DNA of 10,798 nucleotides, taken from contig CAJOOX010000088.1 in assembly GCA_905236195.1 (NCBI GenBank), forward strand, positions 1-10,798, read 5' to 3'. A model generated the notes under the pieces. The model worked only from the letters and a program-made list of their open reading frames with translations. It ran no database searches and had not been told where the DNA came from. The position numbers and the translations under genes are program-made. Source of the DNA: an uncultured Bacteroidales bacterium (GTDB taxonomy: Bacteria > Bacteroidota > Bacteroidia > Bacteroidales > UBA3663). Positions 6,532 to 10,798 of this stretch are shown piece by piece (within the stretch, counting starts at the first letter, position 1; the number at the start of each line of letters is the position of its first letter).

Positions 6532-8334
6532 ATGAAAATTCAGTTGCGTAGCGCGCAGACTACAGAAGGCCGCCGCATGGCAGGCGCCCGTGCCCTATGG
6601 GTAGCCAACGGCATGAAGCGTGAGCAGTTCGGCAAGCCGATCATTGCCATTGTCAATTCTTTTACACAGTTTGTACCCGGTCACACTCATCTGCATGAGG
6701 TGGGACAGATTGTGAAAGCTGAAATAGAAAAATTGGGTTGCTATGCAGCCGAATTCAACACCATCGCTGTCGATGACGGTATTGCGATGGGCCACGACGG
6801 TATGCTCTATTCGCTGCCCTCGCGTGACATCATTGCTGACTCCGTCGAATACATGGTGAATGCCCACAAGGCCGACGCCATGGTGTGCATTTCCAACTGC
6901 GACAAAGTAACACCCGGAATGCTGATGGCAGCCATGCGTCTCAATATTCCCGCCGTTTTCGTTTCGGGAGGTCCCATGGAGGCCGGCCGTTGGAACGGAC
7001 AGAATGCCGACCTGATTACGGCCATGATTGCAGGTGCCGACAAGAGCGTTTCCGACAAGGATCTCGACGAGATTGAGCATTGTGCCTGTCCGGGTTGCGG
7101 TTCGTGCTCGGGTATGTTCACCGCCAATTCGATGAACTCCCTCACCGAGGCCATCGGACTCTCGCTGCCCGGCAACGGCTCGATTCTTGCCACCCACGTC
7201 AACCGCATCCAGCTCTTCAAGGACGCTGCCGCGCTGATTGTCAAGAACGCAATGAAATATTACGGAGAAGGCGACGAAAGCGTGCTGCCCCGCAGCATCG
7301 CCACCCGCGATGCCTTCCTCAACGCAATGACACTAGACATAGCCATGGGCGGTTCGACCAACACGGTGCTCCACCTGCTGGCTGTGGCTCAGGAAGGCGG
7401 TGTGGACTTCAAGATGCAGGACATCGACATGCTTTCGCGCAAAGTGCCCTGTCTCTGCAAACTGGCACCCAACACCCAGCAGTACTCCGTGCAGGAATGC
7501 AATCGTGCCGGCGGTATTCTCGGCATTATCGGCGAACTCGCCAAGGGCGGTCTCATCAAGAAGGATTTGATGCGAGTCAACGGTCATACGCTGGGCGAGG
7601 ATATCGAGAAGTACGACATCCTAAAGGCCGATATCGACCCGGAGGCATCGCGTATCTATCATTCGGCTCCCGGACGCAAGTTCTCGACGCAGATGGGTTC
7701 GCAGGATGCCCAGTGGGAATCCCTTGATACCGACCGCGAGAACGGCTGTATCCGTTCCATCGAACATGCCTACACCAAGGAAGGCGGTATGGCCATTCTG
7801 TTCGGCAACATAGCCCAGGACGGCTGCGTGGTCAAGACGGCGGGCGTGGATCCCTCCATCTGGCACTTCGAAGGTCCCGCTGTGGTGTTCGATTCCCAGG
7901 AAGATGCCTGCGACGGAATCCTGGGCGGCAAAGTCAAGAGCGGCGATGTTGTTGTCATTACCCACGAAGGCCCCAAGGGCGGTCCCGGTATGCAGGAGAT
8001 GCTCTATCCCACGTCCTACATCAAGTCGATGCACCTCGGCAAGGAGTGTGCCCTGATCACCGACGGACGTTTTTCGGGCGGTACTTCCGGCCTTTCCATC
8101 GGTCACATTTCGCCTGAGGCTGCTTCCGGCGGCAATATCGGCAAACTCAAGGACGGCGATATCATTGTGATCGACATTCCCTCGCGTTCCATCAATGTCA
8201 AGCTGAGTGATGAGGAACTTGCAGCCCGTCCACAGCAACCCCTTCGCCGCAAGCGTGTCGTTTCGAAGGCGCTCCGTGCTTATGCCCAGAGTGTAGCTTC
8301 TGCCGACAAGGGCGGCGTCAGAATCATCGATTAA
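6532..8334 (+). CDS. ilvD: Dihydroxy-acid dehydratase
   Basis: This 600-residue, full-length IlvD dehydrates 2,3-dihydroxy-isovalerate and 2,3-dihydroxy-3-methylvalerate to the keto acids that precede valine/leucine and isoleucine. Landmarks are NSFTQFVPGHTHLH (42-55), the cysteine motifs CISNCDKVTPGM (119-130) and CACPGCGSCSGMFTANSMN (184-202), and DGRFSGGTSGLSIGHISPEA near the C-terminus. In plant-type [2Fe-2S] enzymes a third cluster Cys sits where this protein reads PGH (49-51). Its absence, with Cys123 and Cys192 kept, fits the oxygen-sensitive [4Fe-4S] class seen in E. coli IlvD. ilvD is first in the operon behind the promoter at 6416-6446, and ilvB follows after 10 nt. The start at 6532 gives the usual family N-terminus. 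Confidence 0.97.
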   Translation: MKIQLRSAQTTEGRRMAGARALWVANGMKREQFGKPIIAIVNSFTQFVPGHTHLHEVGQIVKAEIEKLGCYAAEFNTIAVDDGIAMGHDGMLYSLPSRDIIADSVEYMVNAHKADAMVCISNCDKVTPGMLMAAMRLNIPAVFVSGGPMEAGRWNGQNADLITAMIAGADKSVSDKDLDEIEHCACPGCGSCSGMFTANSMNSLTEAIGLSLPGNGSILATHVNRIQLFKDAAALIVKNAMKYYGEGDESVLPRSIATRDAFLNAMTLDIAMGGSTNTVLHLLAVAQEGGVDFKMQDIDMLSRKVPCLCKLAPNTQQYSVQECNRAGGILGIIGELAKGGLIKKDLMRVNGHTLGEDIEKYDILKADIDPEASRIYHSAPGRKFSTQMGSQDAQWESLDTDRENGCIRSIEHAYTKEGGMAILFGNIAQDGCVVKTAGVDPSIWHFEGPAVVFDSQEDACDGILGGKVKSGDVVVITHEGPKGGPGMQEMLYPTSYIKSMHLGKECALITDGRFSGGTSGLSIGHISPEAASGGNIGKLKDGDIIVIDIPSRSINVKLSDEELAARPQQPLRRKRVVSKALRAYAQSVASADKGGVRIID

Positions 8335-8344
8335 TTCATCATTT

Positions 8345-10045
8345 ATGTTAGGTTCAGAAATTCTCTTTCAGTGTCTCAAGGCTGAAGGAACCAAAAAAAT
8401 ATTCGGTTATCCCGGCGGAGCCATCATGCCCGTCTTCGATGCGCTCTATGATCACGATGACGACTTCGATACCATATTGGTGCGTCACGAGCAGGGCGCC
8501 ATCCATGCGGCTCAAGGCTATGCCCGTGTCAGCGGCGAGGTAGGCGTGGTCATCGTCACCTCAGGTCCGGGTGCCACCAACGTTATCACCGGCATCGCCG
8601 ATGCCAACATCGACTCGACACCTCTGGTGGTCATCACCGGACAGGTGGCAACAGGCGCGCTCGGTACGGATGCCTTCCAGGAAACCGACTTCATCGGTAT
8701 GACGCTTCCCATCACGAAGTGGAACTACCAGATTAACCGTCCCGAGGATATCGAATGGGCGGTAGCCCGTGCTTTCTATCTGGCCAAGAGCGGGCGTCCC
8801 GGTCCTGTGGTGCTCGATTTCCCCAAAAACGCCCAGATTCACGAGGCTCCCTTTACCGAATACAAACCCTGTAACTTCATCCGTTCCTATCAGCCTGTGC
8901 CCGCCATCAATCCCGATCGCGTGTGGGAGGCTGTCAATCTCATCAACACCGCCCAGCGGCCTTTCATCATCGGCGGCCAGGGTATCATCCTGGGACATGC
9001 CGAGCAGGAGTTCAAGGACTTTGTTGAGAAGACGGGTGCACCCTTCGGCGTGACGTTGCTCGGACTGTCGTCTGTTCCCTCCGATATGCCCCATTTCCTG
9101 GGGATGATCGGTATGCACGGTTCCATCGTTGCCAACAAACTCCAGCAGCAGGCCGACCTCATCGTGGTTATCGGCTGCCGTCTGGCCGACCGTGTGACGG
9201 GTCCCGTCAATCAGTATGCCCCTCTGGCCAAGATTGTACACATCGACATCGATCCCTCCGAGTTGGGCAAGAATGTCAAGGCCGACGTGGCTATCTGCGG
9301 CGACTGTAAGGAGGTGCTCTCCAAGATGCTGCCCCATCTTTATAAGAATAATTTCGATTCCTGGATTCACGGTTTTGATTTCTACCAGAACGTCGAACAG
9401 GAGAAAGTCGTCAATCCCGAAGTGCATCCCGCCGAGGGTCCGCTCCACATGGGCGAGGTCATCGACAAAGTGGCCGAGGTCTCTAAGGGCGAGGCGATAG
9501 TTGTGACCGATGTGGGTCAGAACCAGATGTTTGCCGCACGTTATGCCAGGTTCAATGGCACAACGCGTTCGTTCCTGTCATCCGGCGGACTGGGTACGAT
9601 GGGTTTCTGTCTACCCGCAGCCATCGGAGCTAAGATTGCAGCACCCGAACGTGAGGTGGTTGCCTTTGTCGGCGACGGCGGCATCCAGATGACCATCGAG
9701 GAACTCGGTAGCATCATGCAGGAAGGTACGGCAGTGAAGATTGTGATTTTCGACAATACCTGGCTGGGTAACGTCCGTCAGTGGCAGGAACTCTTCTTTG
9801 CCAAGCGCTACAGCTACACCAAGATGGTATCGCCAGATTATCTCAAACTGGCCGATGCCTATGGCATTCAGGCACGTCGCATCACCGAACGCAGCGAAGT
9901 CGATGCTGCCGTTCGCGAGATGTATGCCGCTCAGGGTCCCTTCGTTCTCCACGTCTGTGTCGAGGAGGATTCAATGGTTTATCCCATGGTGCCTCCCGGA
10001 CAACCCATCGACCACATTTTGTTGAACCGCTCAGAGAAGATTTAA
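8345..10045 (+). CDS. ilvB: Acetolactate synthase (acetohydroxyacid synthase), large catalytic subunit
   Basis: This 566-residue ThDP-dependent enzyme condenses pyruvate with pyruvate or 2-ketobutyrate to give acetolactate or acetohydroxybutyrate. The N-terminal ThDP PYR domain shows FGYPGGAIMPVFDAL (20-34) and the catalytic Glu49 in RHEQGAIHAAQGYAR. The middle domain carries VIGCRLADRVTGP (275-287). The C-terminal PP domain has GDGGIQMTIEELG (443-455) and DNTWLGNVRQWQELFF (470-485), which is the Mg/ThDP motif with Asp444 and Asn471. The VRQWQ block is typical of the anabolic, FAD-containing enzyme rather than the catabolic AlsS type. It lies 10 nt after ilvD and 4 nt before ilvN, so it is co-transcribed and probably co-translated with its regulatory subunit. 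Confidence 0.97.
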   Translation: MLGSEILFQCLKAEGTKKIFGYPGGAIMPVFDALYDHDDDFDTILVRHEQGAIHAAQGYARVSGEVGVVIVTSGPGATNVITGIADANIDSTPLVVITGQVATGALGTDAFQETDFIGMTLPITKWNYQINRPEDIEWAVARAFYLAKSGRPGPVVLDFPKNAQIHEAPFTEYKPCNFIRSYQPVPAINPDRVWEAVNLINTAQRPFIIGGQGIILGHAEQEFKDFVEKTGAPFGVTLLGLSSVPSDMPHFLGMIGMHGSIVANKLQQQADLIVVIGCRLADRVTGPVNQYAPLAKIVHIDIDPSELGKNVKADVAICGDCKEVLSKMLPHLYKNNFDSWIHGFDFYQNVEQEKVVNPEVHPAEGPLHMGEVIDKVAEVSKGEAIVVTDVGQNQMFAARYARFNGTTRSFLSSGGLGTMGFCLPAAIGAKIAAPEREVVAFVGDGGIQMTIEELGSIMQEGTAVKIVIFDNTWLGNVRQWQELFFAKRYSYTKMVSPDYLKLADAYGIQARRITERSEVDAAVREMYAAQGPFVLHVCVEEDSMVYPMVPPGQPIDHILLNRSEKI

Positions 10046-10049
10046 TCAT

Positions 10050-10628
10050 ATGGAAATCAAAGATAAGAAAACGGCGAATCTCCCGCTTTGGACCCTCACG
10101 GTCTTCACGGAGAACAATGTCGGTCTGTTGAACCAGATAGCGATCATCTTTACGCGCCGCAACATCAATATCTGGTCGCTTTCGGTATCTTCGTCATCGA
10201 TAGAAGGCGTCCACAAATTCACCATCACATGTCATGCGTCAGAGGACATGATAAAGAAAATCGTCCTGCAGATCGAAAAACGCATCGATGTGCTCAAGGC
10301 ATTCTACTATAGCGACGACGAAATCATCTATCAGGAAATTGCCCTCTACAAGGTGCAGACGGATGCCCTGCTGAATGATATCCAATTTGAACAGCTCATC
10401 CGCAAATACAACTGCCGCATCCTCGAAATCAATTCGACCTTTGCGGTGCTCGAAAAGACGGGCCATTGCGATGAGACCATCGCGCTCTACAACGATCTGG
10501 AACGCTACGGAGTGCTCCAGTATGTACGTTCAGGCCGCGTCAGTGTGACTAAATCGACCCACGAACAGGTTTCCGACTTCCTTGAGGAACAGGAACTGCG
10601 TCGTCGTCAGATTGAAGAGAAACAGTAA
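10050..10628 (+). CDS. ilvN: Acetolactate synthase small (regulatory) subunit
   Basis: This 192-residue protein has an N-terminal ACT domain (about 12-85: LWTLTVFTENNVGLLNQI, then FTRRNINIWSLSV) and a C-terminal small-subunit domain (about 90-170: YQEIALYKVQT, RILEI, FAVLEKTG, YGVLQYVRSGRVSV). It binds IlvB, raises its activity and carries the valine feedback site. Aligning by eye with E. coli IlvH, the valine-site residues Asn11, Gly14 and Asn29 correspond to Asn22, Gly25 and Asn40 here, so feedback by valine is likely retained. A charged tail (178-192, EEQELRRRQIEEKQ) extends beyond the E. coli protein. The start is 4 nt after the ilvB stop, with no Shine-Dalgarno motif. Confidence 0.95.
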   Translation: MEIKDKKTANLPLWTLTVFTENNVGLLNQIAIIFTRRNINIWSLSVSSSSIEGVHKFTITCHASEDMIKKIVLQIEKRIDVLKAFYYSDDEIIYQEIALYKVQTDALLNDIQFEQLIRKYNCRILEINSTFAVLEKTGHCDETIALYNDLERYGVLQYVRSGRVSVTKSTHEQVSDFLEEQELRRRQIEEKQ

Positions 10629-10655
10629 TTATCAACCCATAAAACAAAAACTAAA

Positions 10656-10798
10656 ATGGCTAAAATGAATTTTGGCGGTGTCATCGAAGAAGTGATGACC
10701 CGCGAGGAGTTCCCCCTCGAAAAAGCACGCGAGATTCTTAAAAACGAGACTCTTGCCGTAATCGGTTATGGCGTACAAGGCCCCGGCCAGTCCCTCAA
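10656..10798 (+). CDS. ilvC: Ketol-acid reductoisomerase, N-terminal part
   Basis: Only the first 47 codons are present; the frame runs off the right edge. It reads MAKMNFGGVIEEVMTREEFP and then VIGYGVQGPGQSL (35-47), which is the Rossmann nucleotide-binding loop of the Bacteroidetes IlvC branch. The enzyme rearranges and reduces acetolactate or acetohydroxybutyrate with NAD(P)H, the step between IlvBN and IlvD. It starts 27 nt after ilvN behind an A-rich stretch (10640-10656), with no terminator between them, so it belongs to the same operon. The catalytic domain lies outside the window. Confidence 0.95.
   Translation, partial: MAKMNFGGVIEEVMTREEFPLEKAREILKNETLAVIGYGVQGPGQSL

Noticed and set aside
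9746..9802. Asp in place of the first Asn of the ThDP motif in IlvB (DNTWLGN)
   Set aside because: Some well-known enzymes, such as E. coli IlvG, also read DN at this place, so it is normal variation and not a lost cofactor residue.

Overview
The window looks like a chromosomal segment from a member of the Bacteroidales, most likely a Prevotella-type organism. The evidence is the protein families present and starts preceded by A-rich sequence instead of Shine-Dalgarno motifs. There is also a textbook Bacteroidetes promoter (TTTG, 19 nt, TATATTTG) and a secreted enzyme whose C-terminus resembles the tails common on Bacteroidetes exported proteins. All real genes lie on the + strand. I see no tRNA, rRNA, CRISPR array, insertion sequence or phage gene.

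Region A (1 to 3558) is the 3' part of a surface-polysaccharide cluster. In order it holds the C-terminal half of a dTDP-4-keto-6-deoxyglucose 3,4-ketoisomerase (FdtA/QdtA type), a GNAT/FemAB-like acyltransferase, a DegT/DnrJ/EryC1 sugar 3-aminotransferase (FdtB/QdtB type), and a Wzx-type lipid-linked oligosaccharide flippase. The genes overlap by 4, 4 and 1 nt, so they are surely one translationally coupled operon. Together they imply a 3-amino-3,6-dideoxyhexose (Fuc3N or Qui3N, probably N-acylated) built into an O-antigen or capsule repeat unit and flipped across the inner membrane.

Region B (3583 to 6261) is a large secreted pectate-lyase-like protein. It has a signal peptide, an N-terminal beta-rich domain, an FN3-like domain, a PL1-like beta-helix, two EF-hand-like calcium loops and a short C-terminal sorting-like tail. 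It starts 24 nt after the flippase with no obvious promoter, and a strong intrinsic terminator follows it (6283 to 6312). It may therefore be the last gene of the polysaccharide transcript.

Region C (6314 to 10798) is the branched-chain amino acid operon: a consensus promoter, then ilvD, ilvB, ilvN and the start of ilvC. These encode acetolactate synthase (both subunits), ketol-acid reductoisomerase and dihydroxy-acid dehydratase, the common steps of valine and isoleucine synthesis (and of the leucine precursor). A 13-bp sequence occurs in two inverted copies, one over the -33 element and one just downstream of the -7 element, and is the best candidate for an unrecognised control site here.

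Overall the window is mostly ordinary. I did not find a convincing new biological system. The points most worth a second look are the paired element at the ilv promoter, the non-standard acyltransferase inside the Fdt-type cassette, and the variant lyase attached to the polysaccharide locus.
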